A stretch of 64,000 nt of DNA from Lepidostoma basale (GCA_022606425.2 JAHDVF020000240.1:1922001-1986000), one strand, 5' to 3'; numbered from the stretch's first letter, positions 28,991 through 39,184 are shown. Program-made: numbers and translations. Notes: generated from the sequence alone by a model not told the origin.

Positions 28991-29204
28991 TGAAAATAAT
29001 AGTATTATAAAAATTAAGTTCTTTAGGGCCCAGTTAAGGGTTGATTTCACACTGTATTATGTTAGTAAGCCTCTTTAACTTCTTCCTGGGTTCATGCTCT
29101 TATTTTCTACTCTTCCCTAGAGGAGATCAGTTGAGAGTGATGTCGGATAAAGTGCGAAATAAAAGGATTGCATATTAATATATTATTGACGACAGGGGTG
29201 TGAA

Positions 29205-29460
29205 ATTTCCCATTCATATTCCAGCTTCCGTTCGCCGTGGGATTCGTACTGATTTAATTCCCTGCATGCACTGGGGCGCCATCTAGCGAAGTGCGCTGCA
29301 ATAATATGCCGGCCCATCAACGGCTGCAATATTGATGGCGATTATGCAAATAATAGATTGAAACTGCTTTGTTGCGAGGCTGCACTTGTGCCGATTGCGC
29401 TGGATGCAATCAACGCATTATGTAATACTTACATTCGAGTAGTCGCTAGTCGGCTCAAAC
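29205..29460. other. Unique GC-balanced segment with CTCF-like word
   Basis: It is single-copy in the window, with no frame of note. It contains the word listed at 29275-29293. Confidence 0.35.
29275..29293 (-). promoter_or_regulatory. CTCF-like binding word
   Basis: The minus strand reads CACTTCGCTAGATGGCGCC. Its core TAGATGGCGC agrees with the insect CTCF core (YAGRKGGCGC) as I know it. A related word CGCTAGATGGTGCA lies at 37669-37682. The site is predicted only. Confidence 0.35.
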
Positions 29461-29588
29461 GCTGTTTAAGTTAGTTTTACGTATAAAATGTTAAAAGTAA
29501 CAAATTTATAGCGGTTTTCCTATATATCTAAAATAACTATTCTGAAAGTGACTATTTCGATCACAAATGTAATTGGAATAATTAATAA

Positions 29589-29634
29589 CAATAAAAACGT
29601 GGCTCGTGGCCAGCCACGAGCCACGTTTTTATTG
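29589..29634. repeat. Perfect 46-bp palindrome
   Basis: The arms CAATAAAAACGTGGCTCGTG plus GC (22 bp) are separated only by CA (29611-29612). It sits at the 5' edge of a LINE fragment. Confidence 0.95.
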
Positions 29635-29645
29635 TTGCAAGTTCG

Positions 29646-29673
29646 TTCGTCAAGCAGCCAGCTGCTTGACGAA
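29646..29673. repeat. Second perfect palindrome, 28 bp
   Basis: The arms TTCGTCAAGCAGC and GCTGCTTGACGAA flank the same two bases CA (29659-29660). The right arm encodes part of the LINE (SCLTNAV); the left arm is its mirror. Confidence 0.95.
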
Positions 29674-30125
29674 TGCTGTTTGGAAAAATAAAAATATGCT
29701 AAAGGAGAGCAAAATTCGAATCTACAAGACATGCGTACGTCTTATAATGACATATGGAATAGAAACGAGAGCTGACACCATCAGAACAAAAAGTCTCCTA
29801 AGAACCACAGAAATGCAGACTCTCCGATCCGTTGCGGGAACGACACTTCGAGACAGAATAAGAAATTCTGAATTAAGAAAGATCTGCAATTTGGAAGATG
29901 TCGTGCGATGGGGAAGACTGAAAAGACGCTACTGGAGAGATCATGTGGAAAGAGCATGTTCTAAAATAGTGATATATATATATAGCCGCAAATAAAGTAC
30001 CAACAGGAAATCGACCTGCAGGTTGACCACCTAAAAGATGGCTAGACAGTTGGACATCTGCATCCCAGGAACAGGCTCCGAGAAATAACAGGACACAGTC
30101 CTAAATAAAGCAGAAGAAGAAGAAG
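29660..30125 (+). mobile_element. LINE C-terminus, fourth family
   Basis: The frame reads LTNAVWKNKNMLKESKIRIY, KTCVRLIMTYGIETRADTIR, TEMQTLRSVAGTTLRDRIRN, then VVRWGRLKRRYWRDHVER. After a frame break, RWLDSW and SASQEQAP precede a GAAGAAGAAG tail. The same family is at 39185-39515 and 17890-17995. It is 5'-truncated at the palindromes. Confidence 0.8.
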
Positions 30126-30244
30126 AAGAATCAAAACGTCTGGAAAAAATGCCTCCTCCATTCGCTTCCACGCCACTCTGTCTTCTGCAGACTGCATACA
30201 ATTTATTCCGATATGTCCAGGTCATCCTTCCACCGTAAGAGCAA

Positions 30245-30480
30245 GGCGAGACATTTCTTCTTCTTCATGTGTCATGTCGGGTCCCCCCGTCGACTATCAC
30301 TTGAGAGCACATGCTCTTGTTTTGCTCAGTTCTAAATAGTGCCTTGTCTGTTTAAATATCAGCCTAGTCACGAATGTTCTGGATCCAAGAGATTCGTCTT
30401 CTCCTCACACCTCGACGACCCTCTATTTTACCCTACTTGTCTCATCTAAGCACATGATCTAGGTAGGACACCTTCCGGGT
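30245..30480 (-). mobile_element. LINE 3' end
   Basis: It matches 15500-15695 in the opposite orientation: on the minus strand GTAGGGTAAAATAGAGGGTC, GTCGAGGTGTGAGGAGAAGA, ACATTCGTGACTAGGCTGAT and CCCGACATGACACATGAAGA. Confidence 0.7.
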
Positions 30481-30989
30481 TTTCGTATCAGTCAGCAATT
30501 GTCTATCTATTGCTAACCATATCGGTCCATAGAATGCGTAGCATTTTAGGATGTATGCATAGGTACTTCGATTGATATTTTTCAAAAAAGAGAAAAATAT
30601 CATTCCTATGGAACATAAAATACATCTACAAAACAGAAGTTAAACTGCACAATCTAAATGGTTCCACACTACTGCAAAACTAAATCCAATACTATTGGTA
30701 GTTGTGACTATGTTTGAGCTATAAGCATACGTATCGTGAAGTGCAGAACCTATCTGCACCGTTTTAATGCTGGCTATTGCCTAATTGAAATGTAACGGCA
30801 TCATTTGTATGTAAATATGATTAAGTTGATTAGCGAATCTACGACAATATTATCTAACGGGCATTTTGCACTGTTGGCATAATTACGGAACTGTCATATT
30901 CAGGTACTTAATTAATAAACTTATATAATTGTTCCAAGCGATATATTTTATATAATGTACGTATAATTTTTTATTCATATTTTATTACA

Positions 30990-31045
30990 TTTTTTTTCTC
31001 CGGCGCTACAACCCTTGGTGGGTCTCAGCCTCCTCCGAGAAACTA
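30990..31045 (-). mobile_element. LINE 3' terminal fragment
   Basis: CTCCGGCGCTACAACCCTTG, GTGGGTCTCAGCCTCCTCC match 25908-25960, the 3' module of the minus-strand LINE at 25889-26325. Confidence 0.7.
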
Positions 31046-31059
31046 ATTTCTTGAAGTGT

Positions 31060-31410
31060 TCGTAATGTTGGTTGTTTTACGAGGTTAGGTTGATGGCTCT
31101 TTTCTAGGAGGACCAGGGTCTTTCTATAGAGGTGTTCTTTCCCTAACTGGGGGTGACCGGTTTTGTGGCGCCGAAAATCAGCATTCGTCCTCTCTCTGTT
31201 AGCTGTGGCACATCATCATACGAGTACGTCCAAAATGCCACACCCAGGGTTTGCGGGATCATAAAGATCACACGGGGACGCCAGAGAGTCGGACTAGATG
31301 GTAGTGTTGCTGATGTTATGCAACTATGGCGTTTCATGGCATTTACTGGTACACATACCTTCCAGCACAGTATGTCCCCCCACGGCCCTAACCATCCATT
31401 CAAATTAATT
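31060..31410. repeat. Dispersed repeat shared with 52790-53130
   Basis: Blocks in the same order: AATTTTATGGCGC-like / TTTTGTGGCGCCGAAAA, CTCTCTGTTAGCTGTGGCAC, GGGTTTGCGGGATC, GCCAGAGAGTCGGACTAGAT, AGTGTTGCTGATGT, ATGGCGTTTCATGGCATTT and CTTCCAGCACA recur diverged at 52890-53120. I do not recognise the family; it lacks a clear long frame. Confidence 0.6.
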
Positions 31411-31419
31411 TTATTGCAT

Positions 31420-32060
31420 TATTGGAATTAAATCAAAATCACTTTAGTGCATTCATTATCATTTTTTATAAAACTTATCATCTGGCCCGCATTACATTCG
31501 TATATGGGAGTAAATATATCATACATTTATTTACGATGCATTTTTCTAAGAAATCTTATTTCTATGGTTCTTTTCTTTCTTTACCATTAAAAAAGAAACG
31601 CAAGGACTTCTTTTCTCCGAAGTCCGGAAGTTCGTCCCTTATTTGAGTAACTGATTAAATAATTCTAATTCAAATGAATGAACTTCGATGAAAACTTCGA
31701 CAAAGGGTTAGTGACTTTGGGAGTAATAAAACTTCCTGAAACTACTAACTACATTCCAGATTTTTCATTCTTATTTTTTCTCCGACCCTAATTACTTGAT
31801 TCAGAAAAGAAGAAAGGACATTGTGTAAAATTACATCTGGTTTGCATTTGGAATTTCAATTACACGTTAGTATAAACGTGAATTCCTGTACTTATTTAAA
31901 TTTATATATTAACGTTATATCATTAAAATATCAGCAATATAATAACTTGATTAAGAAGGAATAAATTGTATATAACCTTATTCCACTATTCCATAAAAAA
32001 CATTTTTTTATTAATTTTTCATATGAAGCACTCACTTTGTGGTTAGGCATTATGAAAAAA
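31420..32060. other. AT-rich stretch, nothing recognised
   Basis: No repeat match or gene was found. Confidence 0.35.
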
Positions 32061-32066
32061 TAAATA

Positions 32067-32232
32067 AAAACTTTGTATTTCACCACGGTATGGTTATTTT
32101 AATTCATGCCAACTAGTTTCGCTTGGACCCAAGGATTCATCAAGGCAGTTGGCTGATGAAGACTTGGGTCCAAGCGAAACTAGTTGGCATCAATTATAAT
32201 AACCATATCGTGGTTAAATACAAAGTTTTTTT
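32067..32232. repeat. HH10 fold-back element, near-perfect inverted arms
   Basis: The arms run AAAACTTTGTATTT, ACCACGGTATGGTTAT, GCCAACTAGTTTCGCTTGGA and mirror each other around about 32148. The minus core (32107-32147): stem I TGCC/GGCA (four pairs), box TTGATGA, stem II CTTGG/CCAAG, GAAA, stem III ACTAGT, triplet GTT. The plus core (32149-32190): box CTGATGA (32153-32159, full agreement), same stem II, GAAA (32176-32179), ACTAGT, GTT, but a poor stem I. So one arm has the better box and the other the better stem I. Confidence 0.75.
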
Positions 32233-32234
32233 TA

Positions 32235-33235
32235 TGTATTTTATATTTTTAATCTTTTTGTGTATTGCGTCTCGAATAATGACGTACAATTTTATTAAAT
32301 AAATAAATAACTAAATCATTAATAAATACGAACGAAAACGCAAGTTCCATAATATAATGCATCTACTAGAAAACAGAAGTATTTATTTGTATAATATGAT
32401 TATTATTTAAAAAATCGTATGATAATATTATTATGTAAATTTGCATTCATTCTGTGTTAAAGATTTACAAATAAATAATCCTTTTTGAAAACATTTATTT
32501 ATACAAATCTTTAATATACTTCTCAATCGATTTCCTTCATAGGTATACAAGTTTGAATCTATATGTTATTTAAGTAATACTTTTTAGTGTAAACGTTCAC
32601 ATTAGAACGCATATTATGTCAATAAGATCAATTTTATGCTAAGAAATAAAAATAATATAAAATGTATTTTTCCCTTGATCCCTTAAAATAATCGACAAAT
32701 ATACGTTCTAAAATAAGTCGCGCTGTGGTGAAAAGGGAACCATTTGAATCTTCAGAAAAAAACAAATGGAGGTAGTTTACGACCTGTAACCGCCCTACCA
32801 AGAAGACATGTCGCTAATAAAAATGACTTTCTCAAAAGAACCAGTCAAAGAAATGCACAGAAGTATTTTGCAGGAGTATAAGATAAGACTCAGACATACA
32901 TGTCGTGCTTACGGGCACTGTGCGGGATATTTATATGCCACGTGAAAATTCAAAACAAAGTCGAGCCTTATCTGAATATTTTCCAAGGTACGTGATGTGT
33001 GCAGCCGCGGCTGAAATACTTTTCATGAATAAATTGCATTAAATTCTAATTTCGTTCCGTGAAATGTCTCAATATCACGGAGAAAAGAGAAAGTCTCCAA
33101 ATGTTTACATGTTTTCAATTTTTTGTGCCTCGGAAATTCATAACTCTTTTCCTTACTATGTTTACCTATAAAGAAACAAAAAAGCTATTTTAAAAATGAA
33201 TATTATGTATCCTTATTTTTTTCAAACGCTTTTCA
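32235..33235. other. No gene recognised
   Basis: This is AT-rich sequence, with mixed single-copy sequence at 32760-33010. Confidence 0.35.
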
Positions 33236-33239
33236 AAAA

Positions 33240-33645
33240 TAAACATATTTTATATTACGACTTTATACTTAGGAAATTGAAAATAGCTTTGTTTAATCCA
33301 CAAAATATTTAAAGCGTATTAAAAACACGGTATGTTTTGGGGGATACCTCCATTTATACCTTTAGGTGTAATTATAATTATATATATGGGGGATACCTTT
33401 AGGTGTAAAAATATAATAAAAACTAAACAAATAAATACTTATATAATAAACCATTTTTAAATTTGAATTATTGTACCGAATTTTAAATGCGTTTTTATAT
33501 TAAGTCTTTCTTTGTTTAATTTTTTTTTTATATTTTTGCACCTAAAAATGGAGGTATCCTCCGAAACATGTCGTGTTTTTTAATATTTTTAAAAATATTT
33601 TGTAGATTAAACAAAGTTATTTTCAATTTCCTAAGTATATTACTA
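33240..33645. repeat. HH7 fold-back element
   Basis: Outer arms ACTTAGGAAATTGAAAATAG and TTGTTTAATCCACAAAATAT are mirrored at 33560-33640. Plus core 33538-33576: stem I GCAC (33538-33541) with GTGT (33573-33576), four pairs; box CTAAAAA (degenerate); T; stem II GGAGG/CCTCC with loop TAT; GAAA (33563-33566); ACATGT; GTC (33570-33572). The minus core at about 33329-33372 has CAAAACATACC in place of GAAAC...GTC. A relative is at 46530-47240. Confidence 0.68.
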
Positions 33646-33734
33646 TGGGATTCCATTGTGGATATGCCTTAGCGTTCAATACATTATATTATACAACGAC
33701 AATTCATTTTGAATTCTACTACTTCTTTAGCGAG

Positions 33735-33830
33735 CATGAGTTGTTCCGGGTGACACAAGTCAGAGAAGCCTTTATAGAAGTAATTACCAACGTCAGGGAG
33801 ACCTGATATGGTACACGAAGAAGAAGAATA
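33735..33830 (+). mobile_element. LINE 3' end with GAA tail
   Basis: GAGAAGCCTTTATAGAAGTA, ATTACCAACGTCAGGGAG, CCTGATATGG and ACGAAGAAGAAG are the end of the family at 28450-28990 (DA-FA-VVIANV-x-GT). It is tail-to-tail with the next entry. Confidence 0.65.
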
Positions 33831-33834
33831 TAAT

Positions 33835-33980
33835 TTTTTCTGCATGTGCCGTATCAGGTTTCCTCGATTTGGCCATCACTTTTGCAAAGGCCTCTGATTT
33901 ACGCCAGCCAGAAAAACTCCTCGACGCTCCATATAGCAGTCCGCTATTTAATGTGGCGGAACCAAGACGTTTCATTCAGC
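33835..33980 (-). mobile_element. LINE 3' end, opposite orientation
   Basis: The minus-strand frame GWRKSEAFAKVMAKSRKPDT, AHAEK resembles the R-x-x-FA-x-VIA-x-RKPDTAHEE tail of a LINE. It meets the plus-strand tail at 33830. Confidence 0.6.
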
Positions 33981-34069
33981 CAGAACCACAGCCACAGCCA
34001 CGATTTTGCATAAACAAACTGCATTTTTAAGGGGAATGAAGATGTTCACCTTATAATTACTTACTTTAC

Positions 34070-34125
34070 TTTCACAGCAGATGTCGTCCACTGCTGAACA
34101 TAGGCTTCCCCCATAAGTGAACAAT
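34070..34125 (-). mobile_element. Lepidopteran-type LINE 3' module
   Basis: On the minus strand GGGGGAAGCCTATGTTCAGC, AGTGGACGACATCTGCTGTG, AAAGTAAAGTAAGTAA is the same 3' module as at 7757 with a different tail. Confidence 0.65.
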
Positions 34126-34254
34126 ATAGGAATATGCGGAGTTCACTTAATACACTGAAAGATTTGAATAATTTTGAAAATCTTTTAATGATTTTATTTA
34201 CTTTGAATTAAGATAATGTGCATTTCAAAACATGTTTATTTATATTAAATGAAG

Positions 34255-34594
34255 TTTTGTGTAAAAAATAGTGTAATTCAACATTATTTAAATATGAAAT
34301 TACAACACAAAGTGAAGACACACAACACTTTTGAGTAAGATAATCGAATGATTTTACTGAAATCTCTTGATGGAAGTTCATTTTACATGATAATTAAATA
34401 AAACGATGTTTTTTTTAACTACTATTTTGTGTAAAAAAATAGTGTATTTCAACATTATTTAAATATGAAATTACAACATAAAGTGAAGACAAACAACACT
34501 TTTGAGTATGATAATCGAATGATTTTACTGAAATCTCTTGATGGAAGTTCACTTTACATGATAATTAAATAAAACGATGTTTTTTTAACTACTT
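34255..34594 (+). repeat. 170-bp tandem duplication of HH2 arm
   Basis: TTTTGTGTAAAAAATAGTGT starts at 34255 and again at 34425. Both units include TCTCTTGATGGAAGTTCA and AATAAAACGATGTTTTTTTT, that is, the outer arm of HH2 plus its upstream flank. The copies differ at only a few positions, so the duplication is recent. Confidence 0.9.
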
Positions 34595-34710
34595 TCACTT
34601 ACAGACCAGTCTGTCGATGCCAGCGAACCTTGGCGAAACCGGTCGCTGTCGAAATAAAGACAAAAGTGGAAGTAGTTAAATAACATCGTTTTATTTAATT
34701 ATCATTAGCA
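34595..34710 (+). repeat. HH2 core and right arm, best copy
   Basis: Core 34606-34648: stem I CAGT with GCTG (four pairs, one U-G), box CTGTCGA (34611-34617), T, stem II GCCAG...CTTGGC (one bulged base), GAAA (34635-34638), stem III ACCGGT, GTC (34642-34644). The tail AATAAAGACAAAAGTGGAAG and CATCGTTTTATTTAATTATC mirrors the upstream arms. Confidence 0.7.
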
Positions 34711-34714
34711 TTAC

Positions 34715-35375
34715 AAATATTTTTTCTAGTGCGAATTTGACTATGATAATTTTAATGTAATACTATAAGTAATAATCAAAAATTACTAGAAAAAAATAAT
34801 GATTCACATATTTTTTGATTGCGAAATCCAAAATACTGAGTGAATATTTTTGATATAAAAATACATAATGTATTCAACACAGTAAAGGCGAATATTTTTA
34901 TGTAGAAAATATAAATGAATGTTGTTTTGTTATTTTTTTTTAATACACAAATTCTTATCGTTTTTACTGATCAAACATAGCGTTTGTCCATATTTGTGTA
35001 TGCATGTTTTCTCCTTAGTTCGCATTAATTTATCATTTGCAAATAAACGCGGAAATGAACAGAATAATTCAGATGCTCTGAAGGTCTATTAAAAAATATT
35101 TATGTCGGCATTTGTTTCGATTCGCAGCAAGTTTCCCGCTTGCTAAAGGGGGTAGAGATTTATAGCCCGAAAATATAATTAAAATATTGTTTATGAGAAC
35201 CAGTTCACGGAAAGTAAAGGGTGAGTCACTATCTGTGCGGAATTTACTTAAATAACAAACTGTTATGAATATTTACATACAGTACAATTTGGATAATGCA
35301 AAAATAAAAGTTACATTTTGATAAACCTAAGTCATTTCATAATGACATTATTTTTTTATGAATGAAAACACCGAT
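34715..35375. other. No gene recognised
   Basis: AT-rich sequence, with a more balanced patch at 35100-35250. Confidence 0.35.
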
Positions 35376-35377
35376 TT

Positions 35378-35945
35378 ATCCACTTTTGAGTTTATTTTTC
35401 TCGACATATTTCAAATCGAATCAAATCAAATCAGTTTATTTACTCAAAAGACATTACAAACAGCATTAATGTTTAAGGCATCTATTGAGTACAGGTAAGA
35501 TATTGTACACATACAACATAATACCAGGAACGCATTAGTGATGGTTAGACATTAGGAAGACAAGATACTTTCCAAAGTCAAGAGTATTTGTCCCCTGAAC
35601 GTACTTTCACTAACATGAAAGACGTTGATCTCCGAGGAGACCGCGTTCAGCAGACTAATTGCTCTTCCCACCGGTGTCACCAGAGGCAGATTGGTTCTGG
35701 CGGCCGGTAGGTAAAACAATCTGTGCTGTCGCTGTCGGAGATATCTATCGGGGACAAAAATACCAACATCCTTCAGGAAGGCCGAGTTCTCGAAGTATGC
35801 CCTTATTAATCTAGTTTCGAAGGTTTTACACCTTTATCATCGGGAAAATGATATAAAGTTGAACGATAAAGCGATATAAACTACACATAGGTGTAAAATC
35901 TTTGAAACCTGTCGAGAAACATAAACTCAACAACAATAGAAACAG
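35378..35945. repeat. HH11 fold-back element interrupted by a LINE
   Basis: The left arm is split: 35378-35405 (GAGTTTATTTTTCTCGACAT) and 35820-35860. The right arm (35890-35945) mirrors both parts: AGGTGTAAAATCTTTGAAAC, CTGTCGAGAAACATAAACTC. Minus-strand core at 35815-35858: box CCGATGA, stem II AAGGT/ACCTT (five pairs), GAAA. With the LINE removed, its stem I would pair TTTTC with GAGAA. The right-arm core has decayed stem II. Confidence 0.68.
35406..35819 (-). mobile_element. Jockey-like LINE C-terminus with (TGATT)n tail
   Basis: The minus-strand frame reads RAYFENSAFLKDVGIFVPDR, YLRQRQHRLFYLPAARTNLP and RAISLLNAVS, typical of the end of a Jockey/CR1-type second ORF. The 3' end is GATTTGATTTGATTCG, a (TGATT)n tail. 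It lies exactly inside the stem III region of the HH11 minus-strand arm. Related fragments are at 39893-40230 and 60535-60840. Confidence 0.82.
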
Positions 35946-36364
35946 AATTCTTCGCTACACTCCCCGATCCATCGCCAACATTCTTCAGTTAGTAAAACCA
36001 ATTGCCTTGAGGTCCTCCTCCACACCATCAACCCTCCTCAGTTTTGGTCTTCCCACACTTTGGATTTGTTTGCTTTATATCTGATCGAGTATTGAGGATC
36101 TTCCCCGGGATTCGATATTCTCCCATTCTCTGGAGGTATCTCAATCATTTAAGACGCTTTATTTTTAGAAACTTCACTATGTCGGACTCGTTATAAAGTC
36201 TTTCTAGCTACTGGTTATACCTCACATCTACACTCCACCTTCATGGAGAGGCCCAAAGATTTCTCTCAAGACCTTCCTTACAAAGACTAGCAGCGCATTT
36301 TCGTCCCTTTTGTTCAGTACCCAACACTCAGCACCATGTATAAGAACTGGTTTCAACAATGTTT

Positions 36365-36395
36365 TATACAGTTATTTATTTATTTATTTATTTTA
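36365..36395. repeat. (TTTA)n microsatellite
   Basis: There are about seven units of ATTT. It follows mixed sequence (35950-36360) in which I recognise no family. Confidence 0.85.
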
Positions 36396-36539
36396 CACGT
36401 TATAACAATAATTTGCCAAAAAAGTTTATGGACTGTAGTTGTCACACTAGGCATGGCCTGTATCGTGACTACTACATAGTTTGGTGTTTCGTGTTTAGGT
36501 GAAAAATAAACTAAAGGGTAGAAAAAACAGTGTTACTAT

Positions 36540-36660
36540 GTTTTCAAATGAAGCACGTAATTTGCGGTGTGGCATTATTAAATATAATTAAATAAACGTT
36601 CGAACCATATTGGACAAGCGAGACTAACCATGGTTATAAGAAAAGCTGATTAATATATAA
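36540..36660 (+). repeat. Degenerate HH10 arm
   Basis: AAATGAAGCACGTAATTTGC, GGTGTGGCATTATTAAATAT resemble 32020-32065, and TTGGACAAGCGAGACTAACC, ATGGTTATAA resemble the HH10 core end (CCAAGCGAAACTAGTTGG, then AACCATA). GAAA has become GAGA. Confidence 0.45.
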
Positions 36661-36941
36661 ATTTGAAATAATTGGTGTTTCTTGAATAATGATGTAAAAT
36701 TCCTAACTAAAATGTTAATAATATGATAAATATATGATAAATCTAAGTGAAAAGTATTACATCCATTAAATATATCAAAACTACTGGAATTCTATCAAAT
36801 AATTTATTTATAAGGTTACAAACCGTGTTAAAAATACATTATAGAAACTATAAAATAAGGCCATTTATATGCTACCACAGATGTAAATGAATAGATTTTT
36901 TAACAGTACATACTAATGAAATAAAATCGAGGTTTAACAAA

Positions 36942-37348
36942 AACTAAAAAACTAACTAACCATCACGCCGAAGGGGTAGGCAGAAAGAATTGACTGCCAC
37001 ACTTTTCTTTCCTGACATATTTCTCTCGCTTCCTCAACATTCATACATCGTGTCATGCACACGCGTCGATTTCTCTGACTCCTCACATGGCCGACATTCA
37101 ATATTTGATTTATTTGATCGTGCCACGTTTTCCTCGGTCTTCCTCTATTTCTGGTTCCATTTACATCATTAACATATATTTTTTTTACCATTCTTTCTTC
37201 ATTCATTCTTTCCATATGTCCAAACCATCTTAATGATCCTTCCATTATTTTGTTCATGACACCATCATTCGCACCGCATTCACTTATTATATTTTCATTC
37301 GACACTTTATCATACACAGAGTATCCACACATTCGTCTAAGAGATAGA
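36942..37348 (-). mobile_element. TTAG-tailed LINE with 9-bp target duplication
   Basis: TTTAACAAA is duplicated at 36933-36941 and 37349-37357. The minus-strand frame is open for about 130 codons: LSLRRMCGYSVYDKVSNENI, SLRWFGHMERMNEERMVKKI, RGRPRKTWHDQINQILNVGH, CMNVEEAREICQERKVWQSI. The CGGGGAGACG segment is shortened (GGCGTGATGG remains). The element is strongly 5'-truncated. Confidence 0.87.
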
Positions 37349-37639
37349 TTTAACAAATACGCACAAAATATTTTAAAAAGTAAATAAATGGAATAAAAAA
37401 AATATCCATTTATTTTTATTATGCGTAATATGATTTCGCTAAAGTTTTAAGCTTTATACACAAACAAATGGGCAAATATAAAGATTTCACAATTTTCCAA
37501 TAATTCACAAGAGTTTAAAAACATTTGTTTAATGGAATTTATCGAATCTAATATGTTCTAACTGTTAACGTGAACATTATGTATTAATTTATATTAATAT
37601 TGTGTATGCAATCACAAAGCAAGATTCTGAACCAAAACG

Positions 37640-38200
37640 TTTTCAAATAAAATGTTTCGAGTAGCAATCGCTAGATGGTGCACGATCGTTTATTTCACGT
37701 TAAACTTTCAACGCTGTAACGTGATGGGAGCAGCCTCGCTGTCTCTCTCGCTCCCTTGCGAAATGATCCCAATAGCTTGCGCGAGCAATATCCTCATCCC
37801 GAACCCACAATAAATCTTTTAGCATTTGCGCGAACCTAATCATTTGAGAATGAATTTCGCGTATTAAGCCAAGAAAACTCCCAAATTGTAGAAGCGAATT
37901 GAAAATTTAATCGTTACAAGCGGAATTATTTTATTTTAGAGAGGGTATTTTTTTATTGGGTTTTGGTTCTGTAGACGCCGTGGACTGTCAGGGTTTATTT
38001 CGTCTACCGTGGAGAGGGTTATAGGTTTGCTCTTGGTGGAACGAGCCTGTTGGAGTTAGTTTGGAATCGCATCCCCGACGCTTCGGACGAGAAAGCTTTT
38101 ACGGAGCTTTTGGCGTCCCGGCGAAAGCTCGCAATTCCGACCGGCGCATATTCTGTCTATGGAAACTTCACTGATAAATGAGATGTTGGTTCTGTCCTCA
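37640..38200. other. Unique GC-balanced segment
   Basis: It is the longest stretch without repeat matches and with balanced composition (for example CGGCGAAAGCTCGCAATTCC). It contains the CTCF-like word CGCTAGATGGTGCA (37669-37682). No protein family or exon pattern is recognised. Confidence 0.35.
37669..37682 (+). promoter_or_regulatory. CTCF-like binding word
   Basis: CGCTAGATGGTGCA differs from the word at 29275-29293 by one base in the core (GGTGC for GGCGC). It is a weak, motif-only call. Confidence 0.25.
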
Positions 38201-38784
38201 GAAATATACCTTGTATAAAATCCATGAATGTTGCTATTATTCCAAAGACAATAAAAGGAACAAGTTTTGCAAAAAAATAACTCTTTTCATAAACAAGGTC
38301 TTTTATTTTATGTACTGTGTTTGTCTACTCAATTGATATCTTCAAAAACATTTATTTATAATACAACAATTTCGTAACCTAGTAACTACAATAGTTTTAA
38401 CCAAGTAGTCTTTGATATTAATATTAATTTAATCTTTAATGTTTTCAAAAACTAATTAGAATTAATCCTTCAATATCTCTTATACATATTAAATAATCAT
38501 TAGATTACGTTATAGACTCTCCATAATTATAATATACAAGAACTAGTTTTAAATATAACTTCTAGAATAAACTAAATTGTAGTATAAATCATTTAAAGTA
38601 GAGATTTTAATATTAACAAGTACTCTTTTGTTATTATTAACAATAGTTTGTGTTGTGTGTCGTGTTTGTGATATATTTCATCTGTGTTTATTGTATTATA
38701 TACTTGTAGAAGAAAATAAACATTTGAAATATCAAGACTACTTTCATTCTCGATTTGGCAACAAAGGTAAGTAAATATTATATA

Positions 38785-38965
38785 TAATGATTAATTGTAT
38801 CTCAATAGAGACGAAGATGTAAATTGTTTTCTGGGAACAGAATATGGTGGCCGAGACGCTTACAGGACTTTTGACCTGTCATTGGTTGGGTTGAGCGATC
38901 GCTTTATGTTTAACAACATTCCCCATTTCGCCCTTCTTACGACCATCACGTCTGACAAATTTTTG
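38785..38965 (+). repeat. Dispersed repeat shared with 7128-7325
   Basis: AATTGTATCTCAATAGAGAC, GAACAGAATATGGTGGCCGA, TTGGTTGGGTTGAGCG and AACAACATTCCCCATTTCGC match 7190-7315. This copy extends further 3' (CCTTCTTACGACCATCACG). Confidence 0.65.
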
Positions 38966-39184
38966 GAAGTTGTATATATGCTAGTATTTTTGCTTTATTT
39001 ACACGAAAAACTAATTTTAAGTATATTGAAACGAATTAGTTTCAAATTGGTATAAGAAAACCTAACGTATGAATGACTCATTTATTAGTAACATATAAAT
39101 AGTATGTTACTGTTTTAATGTAAAGGGAATTATAGTTTAACTTAGTTCCATATACAGGGTGGCCCATTTGATATGCATTACAAA

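Noticed and set aside
38190..38780. Possible gene near an AATAAA-rich stretch
   Set aside because: No frame, only A/T-rich sequence; polyadenylation-like words are expected by chance here.
39155..39180. ACAGGGTGGCCCATTTGATA, similar to a mariner-type end
   Set aside because: No second end and no TA-flanked partner found within several kb.
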